NCBI GenBank assembly: GCA_945947155.1
Contig: CAMEXM010000010.1
Location: 1-39,459, forward strand
Length of the DNA stretch: 39,459 nt
Direction of reading: 5' to 3'
From: Polynucleobacter meluiroseus
GTDB taxonomy: Bacteria > Pseudomonadota > Gammaproteobacteria > Burkholderiales > Burkholderiaceae
The notes under the pieces are model-generated. The model was given only the letters and a program-made list of their open reading frames with translations, had not been told where the DNA came from and did not search any database. A program made the position numbers and the translations under genes. This document shows, piece by piece, positions 9,721-17,315 of this stretch. How positions within the stretch are numbered: the stretch's first letter is position 1; each line of letters opens with the position of its first letter.

Positions 9721-10479
9721 GTGCTAACGAAACGAATTATTCCTTGCCTAGATGTGACTGCAGGGCGCGTGGTCAAGGGCATTAATTTTGTGGGGTTGCG
9801 TGATGCCGGTGACCCTGTCGAAATTGCTCGTCGCTACGATGAGCAGGGTGCTGACGAGTTAACCTTTTTAGACATTACGGCAACTTCCGATGGTCGTGAT
9901 TTATTGCTGCCCATCATTGAGGCGGTTGCCGCGCAAGTGTTTATTCCATTGACGGTTGGTGGTGGTGTCCGCGCAGTCGGGGATGTGCGTCGCTTACTCA
10001 ATGCGGGTGCCGACAAAGTGAGCATGAACTCTTCTGCAGTAGCCAATCCTGACTTAGTGTCGGATGCCGCCGCACATTACGGCTCGCAGTGCATTGTGGT
10101 TGCGATTGATGCCAAGCGCGTTACTGAGAACCGGTGGGAAGTATTTACCCATGGGGGAAGGACATCAACCGGGCTTGATGTCGTGGAATGGGCGACTGAA
10201 GTCAGCCGTCGGGGTGCGGGAGAAATTTTACTCACCAGCATGAATCAAGATGGTACCCAAGATGGTTTTGATCTTGCTCTAACTGCAGCTGTCAGTAAAG
10301 CCGTTCCGGTTCCGGTGATTGCCAGTGGTGGCGTCGGTAACTTGCAGCATTTGGTTGATGGCATTACGAAGGGCCGTGCTGATGCGGTTCTAGCGGCCAG
10401 CATCTTTCATTACGGAACCTATACAGTCCGGCAGGCTAAAGAATTTATGGCAGCCCAGGGAATAGCGGTTCGGCTTTAG
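9721..10479 (+). CDS. hisF: Imidazole glycerol phosphate synthase, cyclase subunit HisF
   Basis: A 252-residue barrel that uses HisH-derived ammonia to make IGP and AICAR. Motifs include [54 protein letters not shown] and [15 protein letters not shown], with catalytic Asp in CLDV and in MNQDGT. The start is GTG at 9721, three bases after the hisA stop. The TAG stop overlaps the stop of the convergent antitoxin gene by four bases, so no terminator space remains downstream. Confidence 0.96.
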   Translation: MLTKRIIPCLDVTAGRVVKGINFVGLRDAGDPVEIARRYDEQGADELTFLDITATSDGRDLLLPIIEAVAAQVFIPLTVGGGVRAVGDVRRLLNAGADKVSMNSSAVANPDLVSDAAAHYGSQCIVVAIDAKRVTENRWEVFTHGGRTSTGLDVVEWATEVSRRGAGEILLTSMNQDGTQDGFDLALTAAVSKAVPVPVIASGGVGNLQHLVDGITKGRADAVLAASIFHYGTYTVRQAKEFMAAQGIAVRL

Positions 10480-10796
10480 GCAAAGACCACGCTAGTCCGC
10501 CCAATCCGTTTGTCCCGATTAGCTTTGCGAACCACAATCTGAATATCTCGGCCTAGCTTGTTAAGGCATTCCAGCATCTTAGTCTCACTCACCCCATGAA
10601 ATTGACCGCGTAATAGTTTTGATAACTTAGGCTGAGGTATGCCTAAGACCGCTGCGGCCTCGATTTGGGTCAGACGGCGCTGCGTAATAATTTCAGAAAT
10701 CTTGAGAGCTAAGTTGGCCTTTACCAGCATCTCCTGATCATTGGCAAATCCAATGTCAGCGAAGACGTTTCCGGAACCTTTTTCAATACCGTTCAT
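10476..10796 (-). CDS. HigA-type antitoxin, XRE-family helix-turn-helix protein
   Basis: A 106-residue protein with an XRE/Cro-type HTH at about residues 42-65 ([23 protein letters not shown]), followed by a short C-terminal part with IQIVVRKA. It matches the small HigA-like antitoxins paired with Gp49-type toxins. Such antitoxins bind the toxin and repress their own promoter. The start ATG at 10796 is three bases after the toxin stop and has a strong AAGGAG ribosome-binding site (around 10803-10808) inside the toxin's last codons. Its stop overlaps that of hisF on the other strand. Confidence 0.88.
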   Translation of the reverse strand: MNGIEKGSGNVFADIGFANDQEMLVKANLALKISEIITQRRLTQIEAAAVLGIPQPKLSKLLRGQFHGVSETKMLECLNKLGRDIQIVVRKANRDKRIGRTSVVFA

Positions 10797-10799
10797 TCT

Positions 10800-11153
10800 T
10801 TACTCCTTAGCATGATCTTGAGCCATTTTTAATCGATCGCGCACTAGGTCGATTTCTTGTTTGGGTGTTTCAATGCCGCGTTTCGATTTCTTTTGAAAAC
10901 AATGTAGGACATAAATAACCTCGGCAATTTTTACTGTGTAAATAGCACGAAATGTATCTCCAAGACAGTCCTCTAAAACCTCGAGTACTCCAGCCCCTGA
11001 AAATCCTTTTAATGGCTTGGCATTTTGATGTTTCTTGCCTTGTTGCGCTAAATACAGTGCAAACCCAAATGCTGATCTGATCTCATCAGGCATCGCCATT
11101 AAATCTTTTTTAGACGACCCTACCCATAGTATGTGTTTATATGACTTATCCAT
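10800..11153 (-). CDS. HigB-type toxin, RelE-like (phage Gp49 family)
   Basis: A 117-residue RelE-superfamily protein. The segments HILWVGSSKKDLMAMPDEIRSAFGFALYLAQQG, KPLKGFSGAGVLEVLED and TFRAIYTVKIAEVIYVLHCFQKKSKRGIETPKQEIDLVRDRL are the standard HigB/Gp49 pattern. It includes the basic FQKKSKRGI stretch thought to contact ribosome or mRNA. Toxins of this family cleave mRNA on the ribosome. The gene is first in a toxin-antitoxin operon and has no ribosome-binding site: a consensus promoter -10 ends five bases before the ATG. The pair lies antisense in the his cluster between hisF and hisI. Confidence 0.88.
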   Translation of the reverse strand: MDKSYKHILWVGSSKKDLMAMPDEIRSAFGFALYLAQQGKKHQNAKPLKGFSGAGVLEVLEDCLGDTFRAIYTVKIAEVIYVLHCFQKKSKRGIETPKQEIDLVRDRLKMAQDHAKE

Positions 11154-11187
11154 TTCGAATTATACCTATTTGGATATAATTTGGCAA
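11154..11187 (-). promoter_or_regulatory. higBA promoter with overlapping palindromic operator
   Basis: On the minus strand, TTGCCA (11187-11182), a 17-base spacer and TATAAT (11164-11159) form a near-consensus sigma-70 promoter. An inverted repeat AATTATA (11158-11164) and TATAATT (11175-11181) covers the -10 and half the spacer, as expected for autorepression by the HTH antitoxin. The predicted transcription start falls on or next to the first base of the toxin ATG (11153), so the mRNA would be leaderless. Confidence 0.75.
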
Positions 11188-11254
11188 TAGGAACTCAAGG
11201 TAACTTTCTATAATCAAATCTATGAAACAGACAACTCTGTCAGAATGAAGGCCT

Positions 11255-11659
11255 ATGAATACCCCCGCTACGTCGTTTAAGCCCAATTCCAATCTTGCTC
11301 CAGGCGCATGGCTGGATGACGTGACGTGGAATGAGCAAGGTTTGGTGCCGGTAATTGCCCAAGAGTTTAGCTCTGGCGACGTGTTGATGATGGCATGGAT
11401 GAACCGCGATGCCTTACTTAAAACCATGCAAATCGGTGAGGCAGTGTATTGGTCGCGCTCACGTCAAAAGTTGTGGCACAAGGGTGAAGAGTCTGGCCAT
11501 ACGCAAACGGTGAAAGACATTCGCTTAGATTGCGATGGTGATACGATTTTGTTGGTGGTAGATCAAAAAGACGGTATTGCTTGTCATACTGGTGAGCACA
11601 GTTGTTTTTTCTTAGGCTGGGATGCCAAATTGAGTACATGGCAAAAATCCGTGGAATAG
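11255..11659 (+). CDS. hisI: Phosphoribosyl-AMP cyclohydrolase HisI
   Basis: A 134-residue single-domain enzyme that opens the adenine ring of phosphoribosyl-AMP (third step of histidine synthesis). Zinc- and magnesium-binding motifs are visible: [45 protein letters not shown] and [10 protein letters not shown]. Unlike in enteric bacteria it is not fused to HisE, which is the next gene 9 bp on. It is cut off from hisF by the inverted toxin-antitoxin pair and so probably uses its own promoter; a TATAAT is present at 11209-11214 but without a good -35. Confidence 0.95.
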   Translation: MNTPATSFKPNSNLAPGAWLDDVTWNEQGLVPVIAQEFSSGDVLMMAWMNRDALLKTMQIGEAVYWSRSRQKLWHKGEESGHTQTVKDIRLDCDGDTILLVVDQKDGIACHTGEHSCFFLGWDAKLSTWQKSVE

Positions 11660-11668
11660 AATGCAGGT

Positions 11669-12055
11669 ATGAGCAAAGACAGCAATTCCCCTAATTTAGA
11701 TGCGGTATTAGCCCACTTAGCGGATGTGGTTGATGGTCGTCGCGCGGATTTGGCTGCGGGTAAGGTTGATCCCAAATCCTCTTACATTGCCCAGCTCTTT
11801 TCTAAGGGCGATGACGCCATCCTAAAAAAGATTGGCGAAGAGGCTACCGAAACGGTCATGGCTGCCAAAGACAGTCGCAATGGCCATTTAGCCCCAGAGC
11901 AACAGGCCCTCCTCGTCGGTGAAATGGCTGATTTGTGGTTTCATTGCCTGGTGGCTTTATCTCAGTTTGGGCTGCGCCCAGAGGATGTCTTGGCAGAGCT
12001 CACTCGCCGCGAAGGGGTTTCTGGCATTGCTGAGAAAGCCGCCAGAACACACTAA
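11669..12055 (+). CDS. hisE: Phosphoribosyl-ATP pyrophosphatase HisE
   Basis: A 128-residue all-alpha NTP pyrophosphohydrolase (MazG-like fold) that removes pyrophosphate from phosphoribosyl-ATP. The metal-binding core reads [16 protein letters not shown], followed by [13 protein letters not shown], which supplies the conserved E-x2-E/E-x2-D pairs. The segment [22 protein letters not shown] is typical of HisE. It follows hisI by 9 bp and precedes a hairpin and the HIT gene. Confidence 0.95.
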   Translation: MSKDSNSPNLDAVLAHLADVVDGRRADLAAGKVDPKSSYIAQLFSKGDDAILKKIGEEATETVMAAKDSRNGHLAPEQQALLVGEMADLWFHCLVALSQFGLRPEDVLAELTRREGVSGIAEKAARTH

Positions 12056-12062
12056 ACCCATC

Positions 12063-12089
12063 GCTTTTGTAGTACAAAAGCCCCTTTTT
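12063..12089 (+). terminator. Candidate weak terminator after hisE
   Basis: GCTTTTG (12063-12069) and CAAAAGC (12075-12081) pair around a five-base loop, followed by CCC and then TTTTT. The stem is AT-rich and separated from the U-run by CCC, so partial termination or none is possible. It would mark the end of the his transcript before the HIT-tat unit. Confidence 0.4.
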
Positions 12090-12102
12090 GAACGAGCGCA
12101 CC

Positions 12103-12459
12103 ATGGAAAATTACGAAAACTGCATATTTTGCAAAATTATTGCTGGAACCATTCCTTGCCAAAAAGTCTATGAAGATGAGGAGGTTTTTGGTTTTAAGGA
12201 CATTAATCCAGCCGCCCCCATTCATTTTTTACTGATACCAAAGCGTCACATTACTACCGTAGAGTCAGATGCACCCCTTGATGCCCAATTGCTGGGTAGA
12301 ATGATAGCATTAGCACCACGCTTGGCGGTTGAGCAGGGTTGCCGTCCAGGACGAGACGGCGGTTTTCGTTTAACGCTGAACAATGGCGCAGATGGGGGTC
12401 AAGAGGTCTATCACACGCATTTGCATGTGATGGGCGGGCCGCGCCCCTGGAATAAATAA
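12103..12459 (+). CDS. HIT-family (HinT-like) nucleotide hydrolase
   Basis: A 118-residue histidine-triad protein. The triad HTHLHVMGG near the C-terminus and the N-terminal [20 protein letters not shown] are diagnostic of the HinT branch, which hydrolyses adenosine phosphoramidates and acyl-adenylates in the cytoplasm. The ATG at 12103 ([10 protein letters not shown]) is preferred over a TTG at 12088 because it gives the usual length and leaves the terminator-like hairpin in non-coding DNA. A HIT gene between hisE and tatA is a common betaproteobacterial arrangement. Confidence 0.93.
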   Translation: MENYENCIFCKIIAGTIPCQKVYEDEEVFGFKDINPAAPIHFLLIPKRHITTVESDAPLDAQLLGRMIALAPRLAVEQGCRPGRDGGFRLTLNNGADGGQEVYHTHLHVMGGPRPWNK

Positions 12460-12476
12460 GACAAGGAGAGCAGAAA

Positions 12477-12713
12477 ATGGGTTCATTTAGTATTTGGCAT
12501 TGGCTGGTTGTTCTGGTAATCGTGATGCTGATATTTGGCACCAAAAAGCTGCGCAATATGGGTAGTGATTTGGGTGGCGCCGTCAAAGGCTTCAAAGATG
12601 GCATGAAAACCGGTGAAGACAAAGCAGAGCAGATTCCACAACAAGCAACAGCCCAGCAAACGGCGTCCGCTGACAAAACTGTGGACGTTCAGGCCAAAGA
12701 CCTCAATAAGTAA
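12477..12713 (+). CDS. tatA: Twin-arginine translocase subunit TatA
   Basis: A 78-residue protein with an N-terminal membrane helix ([15 protein letters not shown]), the hinge [24 protein letters not shown] that forms the amphipathic helix, and a polar C-tail. TatA oligomers form the passage for folded proteins across the inner membrane. A good AAGGAG ribosome-binding site precedes the ATG. It is first in tatABC. The Rieske protein encoded at 25.9 kb is a likely client. Confidence 0.95.
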   Translation: MGSFSIWHWLVVLVIVMLIFGTKKLRNMGSDLGGAVKGFKDGMKTGEDKAEQIPQQATAQQTASADKTVDVQAKDLNK

Positions 12714-12748
12714 TCTAGACATGATTGCAATCCCCGCAGTTCCGTTAC

Positions 12749-13237
12749 ATGATTGATCTTGGAGTTTCAAAACTCGCGTTGATTGCAGTCGTCGCATTGG
12801 TAGTAGTCGGGCCAGAGCGTTTGCCTAAGATCGCCCGCATGGCTGGTAATTTATTTAGCCGTGCTCAGCGCTATATGTCGGAAGTGCGCAGCGAGGTGAA
12901 TCGCCAAATGGAGCTCGATGAATTTAAGAAGCTCCGCGAAGAAAGTACCTCGATGTTCAAGGATGTCGAAAGTAGCCTCAATCAAACGGTGCAAGAGGCC
13001 CAGCTCAATTTAAGCGATCAAGCTGATTCCAGCGCCTTTGTCTCTAACTTTGGTAGCAATATGAGCCTCGATGAGGCCGCCGTCTATCGCGAAAGTTTGC
13101 GTCAAGGCCGCGATAGCTGGCGCGTTAAACGCGGCAATCGTCCAACCTGGTTTAAGCATTCCTCGGGCACGCGTACGCGCGTGCAGTCGGGCGCAGCGCG
13201 CATGAAGCGCTACCGCCACACTTCTTCTATTAAGTAA
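12749..13237 (+). CDS. tatB: Twin-arginine translocase subunit TatB
   Basis: A 162-residue protein that begins MIDLGVSKLALIAVVALVVVGPERLPKIAR, the TatB N-terminal helix with the conserved Glu and the GPERLP hinge, followed by a long amphipathic helix and a polar tail. With TatC it forms the receptor for twin-arginine signal peptides. The ATG at 12749 is used rather than a TTG at 12725 because it begins the conserved N-terminus. The last 35 residues are very rich in Arg, Lys and Ser, which is longer and more basic than in E. coli TatB. Confidence 0.94.
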   Translation: MIDLGVSKLALIAVVALVVVGPERLPKIARMAGNLFSRAQRYMSEVRSEVNRQMELDEFKKLREESTSMFKDVESSLNQTVQEAQLNLSDQADSSAFVSNFGSNMSLDEAAVYRESLRQGRDSWRVKRGNRPTWFKHSSGTRTRVQSGAARMKRYRHTSSIK

Positions 13238-13240
13238 TGT

Positions 13241-14119
13241 ATGACACAGCCGAGCGATAGCAACAGCAATAAACTGAATAACGATGCAGCCGATCACGAT
13301 GCCAAGGCCGATGCAACCGTTGGCGAAGGTTTACAAGAAAGTTTTTTATCGCACCTATTTGAGTTGCGTGATCGCGTTATCAAAGCGGGCCTTGCCATCA
13401 TTATTGTTTTTGCTAGCTTGGCCTATTGGGCGCCTGATATTTTTCATATCTTCGCGCAGCCACTCTTAAGTTCCTTGCCGGCAGGCGGCAAAATGATTGT
13501 GACTGACATTACGGGCTCCTTCTTTGTGCCGATGAAGGTCACCATGCTGGTGGCATTCTTAATTGCCTTGCCATGGGTGCTCTATCAAATGTGGGCCTTT
13601 ATTGCGCCAGGTCTTTATCAGCATGAGCGTACATTAGTTATTCCACTCGTGGTAAGTAGCTATAGCCTCTTCCTATTCGGCATGGCATTTGCTTACTTCT
13701 TAGTATTTCCGTCGGTATTTAATTTCATGGCACAGTACAACGCTCCCTTGGGCGCGGAGATGAGTACGGACATTGATAAGTACCTGAGTTTTGCGATGAC
13801 CACCTTCTTGGCGTTTGGTATTACCTTTGAAGTACCAGTCGTCGTCGTCGTTCTAGTCCGCATGGGCATCGTTACTCTAGCGAAGCTAAAAGAAAGCAGA
13901 CCCTACGTGATTGTGGGCGCATTTGTCATTGCGGCAGTAGTGACGCCGCCCGACGTCATATCGCAACTACTGTTGGCTATCCCAATGACTTTACTTTACG
14001 AGCTGGGATTATTAATTGCGCGCTTCTACCAGCCCAAGAAATCAGCCGAAGGCATAGCGGATGATTTAAAGGATGCAGAGCTAGATAAAGCCAGGGCCGA
14101 GGCAGAGCAACAGCCCTAG
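13241..14119 (+). CDS. tatC: Twin-arginine translocase subunit TatC
   Basis: A 292-residue, six-helix membrane protein that recognises the RR motif of Tat signal peptides. Conserved features include SFLSHLFELRDRVIKAG (with the SHL-ELR-R motif and its Glu), a PGLYQHER loop, and SFAMTTFLAFGITFEVPVVVVVLVRMG. The first 25 residues are a low-complexity Asn/Asp/Ala extension before the conserved part. It starts 3 bp after tatB and is followed, convergently, by a Sel1-repeat gene 2 bp away. Confidence 0.95.
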   Translation: MTQPSDSNSNKLNNDAADHDAKADATVGEGLQESFLSHLFELRDRVIKAGLAIIIVFASLAYWAPDIFHIFAQPLLSSLPAGGKMIVTDITGSFFVPMKVTMLVAFLIALPWVLYQMWAFIAPGLYQHERTLVIPLVVSSYSLFLFGMAFAYFLVFPSVFNFMAQYNAPLGAEMSTDIDKYLSFAMTTFLAFGITFEVPVVVVVLVRMGIVTLAKLKESRPYVIVGAFVIAAVVTPPDVISQLLLAIPMTLLYELGLLIARFYQPKKSAEGIADDLKDAELDKARAEAEQQP

Positions 14120-14121
14120 AT

Positions 14122-15765
14122 TTAGTAAACCGTATTATTTTCTTTTTGGGGATGGCGCTTTGCTTCTTTGGCAAACGTATTCAGCAACCATTGGTTAACC
14201 TTATCAAAGCGGTAACGCCGTTGCCGCAAGTTACCTTCGCGCATCCTGCCTTCAACTAACTCATCCTCATCTGCTGCATCGCGTGATGCAGAGGCTGCAC
14301 CATGCTCATTGCTGGCGTTGCCCGTAAATACTTTTCCAGCGGCCAGTAAAGCCCGGCGTTGCCCAATGGTTTCAATCTGAATTAACCTCGGCAAAATCTT
14401 TGGAAGCTCCCACCGAATGTCGACCACTACGCAGTGCTCATGTTGCAGCTGGGCGATGTCGGCCAACAGTAACTCGGCTTTACTAAAATGAAACTGATTG
14501 GCAACAACTAAGCGGTGGCATAGCAAGAGCCATTCGTATTCGATTTTGTACTCGGCATGGCGATTAATGGCCTGCTCGGCCACAAGAGCTAAATCATGCC
14601 AATGGTTTGCTGCAGGCTTAGGGCAGCTTTCCAAAATCTTCGTAAGCAAGTCCCTGGCTTCATGAATGCCTTGTTGTTGTGCTTGCCATACCCAATAAGA
14701 GGCTTGTAGTCCTTTAACCTTCTCATCCAGCTTCTCTCGCTTGCGCCACAGGTTGGCTCCTTTCCGAAACTGCGCCAGGGCATGGCCTAGATCAGCGGCA
14801 CGATCAAAGCAGAGATCACTCTCGGTCGCGTTGTATCCGGAGAACTGTGGGCGACGGTAAATCTCACCCAGCGAAAACCACGCATCCCGGTCACCGTCTT
14901 TGGCGGCAAGCTCTAACCAATAGACTGCTTTCTTGAGAGAGGCATTTGAGCGACCCTGATCGACTACGGCGGCGCCCGATGTGACAATGGAAGCAGGAGC
15001 AGGAGCGGAAGTAAAAGCGCCATCGAGCTGCGCTAACTGCAATCCGAGAGTCAGCCTTGCAATCGTTAAGCCCATTTCAGCGGCTTCCAGTAAATGATCT
15101 TGTTTGCCGCTTGCTAACCACTGCGCCCACAGACCTGATAGCGTTTCATCTTTGGGTTGAAGGCGAAGCAATAATTCTTTAGCGGCTTGGGTAAAACTAT
15201 TTTCTGTTTCAGCAAGCGATTGCAAATAGGATTTGCACACCAACTGCAACGAAGGCAAATCAGCGGCTGGCATGAAATCCATCATCGTAAGATCAGCAGA
15301 TGCGAGCCAATCGCGCAAGCGCGCTTGTTCCGCGTCAGTCTCTGGCGACAATAAAAACTGAATCAGTTGCCACCGTGCATTGAGCGCAAGGTGAGAGGGC
15401 GTTAGCCCAGTAGACTCGGAATGGAATGGGTGCCGCGTATCTTCAGCTAATTCCCAAAACAGCTTCCAGCCAAACGGGAATGCCGGGGAGCCAACTGTAT
15501 TGGCAAGGGGAATTGTGCTGAGCAAACTATAAATAGGGGCCAGTGGAGCGCTCAAACCCAACCCAGCAGTTTTGGATACGCTTTTATCTGTAACTAATTG
15601 ATTTGCAATAGAAAAAAATGATTTTTCTAGCCAAACCAAGGAATTGGATGGCTGAATGGGGGTATTGAAGGCCCCAGTCAAATAAGCCGAAGCTAAACTT
15701 TGTTGCGCAGAAACATCACCAAAACGGGCTGATTGCAGGATTTTTAGGAATTCACGGCTTGCCAT
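14122..15765 (-). CDS. Sel1-like repeat (TPR-like) protein of unknown function
   Basis: A 547-residue protein without signal peptide or membrane helix. Its N-terminus (FGDVSAQQSLASAYLTG) and its middle (KKAVYWLELAAKDGDRDAWFSLGEIYRRP, then LCFDRAADLGHALAQFRKGANLWR) show Sel1 repeats, the A-G-A-LG-Y class of paired helices that act as protein-binding scaffolds. The region between is Leu- and Ala-rich alpha-helix, probably degenerate repeats. The C-terminus has several basic Arg clusters (RQRRYRFDK). It ends 2 bp from tatC on the opposite strand. No enzymatic motif is visible and I do not assign a function. Confidence 0.8.
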   Translation of the reverse strand: MASREFLKILQSARFGDVSAQQSLASAYLTGAFNTPIQPSNSLVWLEKSFFSIANQLVTDKSVSKTAGLGLSAPLAPIYSLLSTIPLANTVGSPAFPFGWKLFWELAEDTRHPFHSESTGLTPSHLALNARWQLIQFLLSPETDAEQARLRDWLASADLTMMDFMPAADLPSLQLVCKSYLQSLAETENSFTQAAKELLLRLQPKDETLSGLWAQWLASGKQDHLLEAAEMGLTIARLTLGLQLAQLDGAFTSAPAPASIVTSGAAVVDQGRSNASLKKAVYWLELAAKDGDRDAWFSLGEIYRRPQFSGYNATESDLCFDRAADLGHALAQFRKGANLWRKREKLDEKVKGLQASYWVWQAQQQGIHEARDLLTKILESCPKPAANHWHDLALVAEQAINRHAEYKIEYEWLLLCHRLVVANQFHFSKAELLLADIAQLQHEHCVVVDIRWELPKILPRLIQIETIGQRRALLAAGKVFTGNASNEHGAASASRDAADEDELVEGRMREGNLRQRRYRFDKVNQWLLNTFAKEAKRHPQKENNTVY

Positions 15766-15926
15766 CTGACAATTTTGGCATTAACTGACTAAAAAGAGCA
15801 AAAAACCAAGCCCTTGTTGCCGTGATACAACAAAGAAAGCCAAAAAAGATCCTTTTCACAAGCAAAAGTAGCTTCTTATGCCTCTACACCTAGTCAATTA
15901 GCCCGAAAGAGAGAAAATTCATGAGT

Positions 15927-15941
15927 CCCAAATAATTTGGG
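15927..15941 (+). promoter_or_regulatory. Small hairpin in the porin 1 leader
   Basis: CCCAAA and TTTGGG form a six-base-pair stem with a three-base loop about 30 bases before the porin start codon, inside the presumed 5' untranslated region. No such stem is seen at the matching place upstream of the second porin. A role in mRNA stability or small-RNA control is possible but not shown. Confidence 0.35.
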
Positions 15942-15953
15942 CATTACTTTTAA

Positions 15954-16048
15954 TTTATGGAGATTTAAAGAATGAAAAAATCGCTATTCGCACTCGCAGC
16001 GGTAACAGCATTTGCTGGCGCTGCTCAAGCACAGTCCTCAGTAACTGT
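15954..16048 (+). repeat. 95-bp perfect inverted repeat, left copy (5' end of porin 1)
   Basis: This stretch is identical base for base to the reverse complement of 19776-19870. It begins about 18 bases before the porin start codon, includes the GGAG ribosome-binding site and the whole signal-peptide region, and ends at the codon for Thr in SSVTVYG. Outside it the two genes differ strongly in both directions. Confidence 0.95.
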
Positions 16049-17207
16049 GTACGGTATTATCGACATGGGTATTGCTGGTGCTAACAACCGCAACGCACAG
16101 CCAACATCGGTTACTAAAAGCACAGGCTTAGGTGTTACGCAGTCCCCACAGTCGACCAGCCGTTTAGGTTTCCGTGGTACTGAAGATTTAGGTGGCGGCA
16201 TGGCTGCTTTCTTCACATTTGAAACAGGCTTGCTTCCTAATTCAGATGCTGCAGGCGGTTTATCAACATTCAATAACCGTCAAGCATTTGTTGGTTTAAG
16301 CCAAAAAGGCATTGGCCGCTTTGCATTGGGTACTCAGCAAACTGGTATTCACAGTGCTGTAGGCCGCACAACGGCTGGTGGACAAAATAACATCGTAGGC
16401 GATGTAATTTACACGGTTAATGGAAATAGCCCAATGTCCGCTTTTGCACAAACTACATCCTATGGATTGACCGGCGGTCAATCCTATGTAGTTCGGGTAA
16501 ATAATGCCATCACATTTGCAACAGAAAACTTATCTGGCTTTCAAGGCAACCTGATGTTTGTTGCGAGTGGTAACGATACCAACCAAGGCGGCACTGCAGC
16601 AGCGCCTACTGGTGGACAAAACACGAACTCTGGCTACGGCGTAGGTTTGGACTATACATTGGGTAAACTGCTCTTGACAGCTAACTATGCGTCGTTCACA
16701 AATACTACAACTGCAGCCACGGCTGGTGTGTCACCAACTACTGCCCCAACATTTGTAAAGTTCAGCAATTCAGGTCAATTGGCTACTCCTGGTTCCAACG
16801 TAGTGGACAACACCATGTATGTTGGTGGTACATATGATTTTGGTATCTTGCAAGCGTATGCAGGTTACATTAATCGTAAAGCCAGCGCTGAAAACAACAG
16901 CCTTTATTTCCAACGTTACACAGCGCAGCAAATTGGTGTACGTAGCAACTTGACCAAAACTGTGAATGTGTTTGCTTCAGTTGGTACAGGTGCATGGGAA
17001 AACACTGGTTTTGACATGGATTCTGCCAATGTTAATGGCTATCAGTTAGGTACAAACTACGTTCTGAGCAAGCGTACCAATCTGTACGCAATTTTTGGTA
17101 ATGCATCCCAGTCCAGTGCTGCAAATAGCACTATCAACCCAGCAACTGCACGTAATACCAGCTACAACGTTAACAACTACGCAGTTGGCGTACGTCACAC
17201 TTTCTAA
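15972..17207 (+). CDS. Outer-membrane porin 1 (Burkholderiales trimeric porin family)
   Basis: A 411-residue general porin of the Gram-negative porin family (OmpC-like 16-strand barrel). Residues 1-20 are a signal peptide ending AQA, and the mature protein starts with QSSVTVYGIIDMGI, the usual first strand. Further marks are TSRLGFRGTEDLGGGMAAFFTFE, the long variable loops rich in Asn, Thr and Gly, and the C-terminal NNYAVGVRHTF with terminal Phe needed for BAM recognition. Its leader and signal-peptide codons are identical to those of the second porin at 18.6-19.9 kb. A strong terminator follows. Substrate preference cannot be read from the sequence. Confidence 0.94.
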   Translation: MKKSLFALAAVTAFAGAAQAQSSVTVYGIIDMGIAGANNRNAQPTSVTKSTGLGVTQSPQSTSRLGFRGTEDLGGGMAAFFTFETGLLPNSDAAGGLSTFNNRQAFVGLSQKGIGRFALGTQQTGIHSAVGRTTAGGQNNIVGDVIYTVNGNSPMSAFAQTTSYGLTGGQSYVVRVNNAITFATENLSGFQGNLMFVASGNDTNQGGTAAAPTGGQNTNSGYGVGLDYTLGKLLLTANYASFTNTTTAATAGVSPTTAPTFVKFSNSGQLATPGSNVVDNTMYVGGTYDFGILQAYAGYINRKASAENNSLYFQRYTAQQIGVRSNLTKTVNVFASVGTGAWENTGFDMDSANVNGYQLGTNYVLSKRTNLYAIFGNASQSSAANSTINPATARNTSYNVNNYAVGVRHTF

Positions 17208-17253
17208 TTGGCTGCTAGCGCAAGCTAGTTGAAGATTAGTCAGGTATTAAATC

Positions 17254-17286
17254 AACCCACTGTGGCAACACAGTGGGTTTTTTCTT
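17254..17286 (+). terminator. Rho-independent terminator of porin 1
   Basis: AACCCACTGTG (17254-17264) and CACAGTGGGTT (17269-17279) form an 11-bp perfect stem with a GCAA tetraloop, followed by TTTTTC. A smaller CTAGC/GCTAG hairpin lies closer to the stop codon, around 17215-17229. Confidence 0.93.
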
Positions 17287-17315
17287 TTCTCTTTTTCTTG
17301 CCTTAATCTTTTCTC

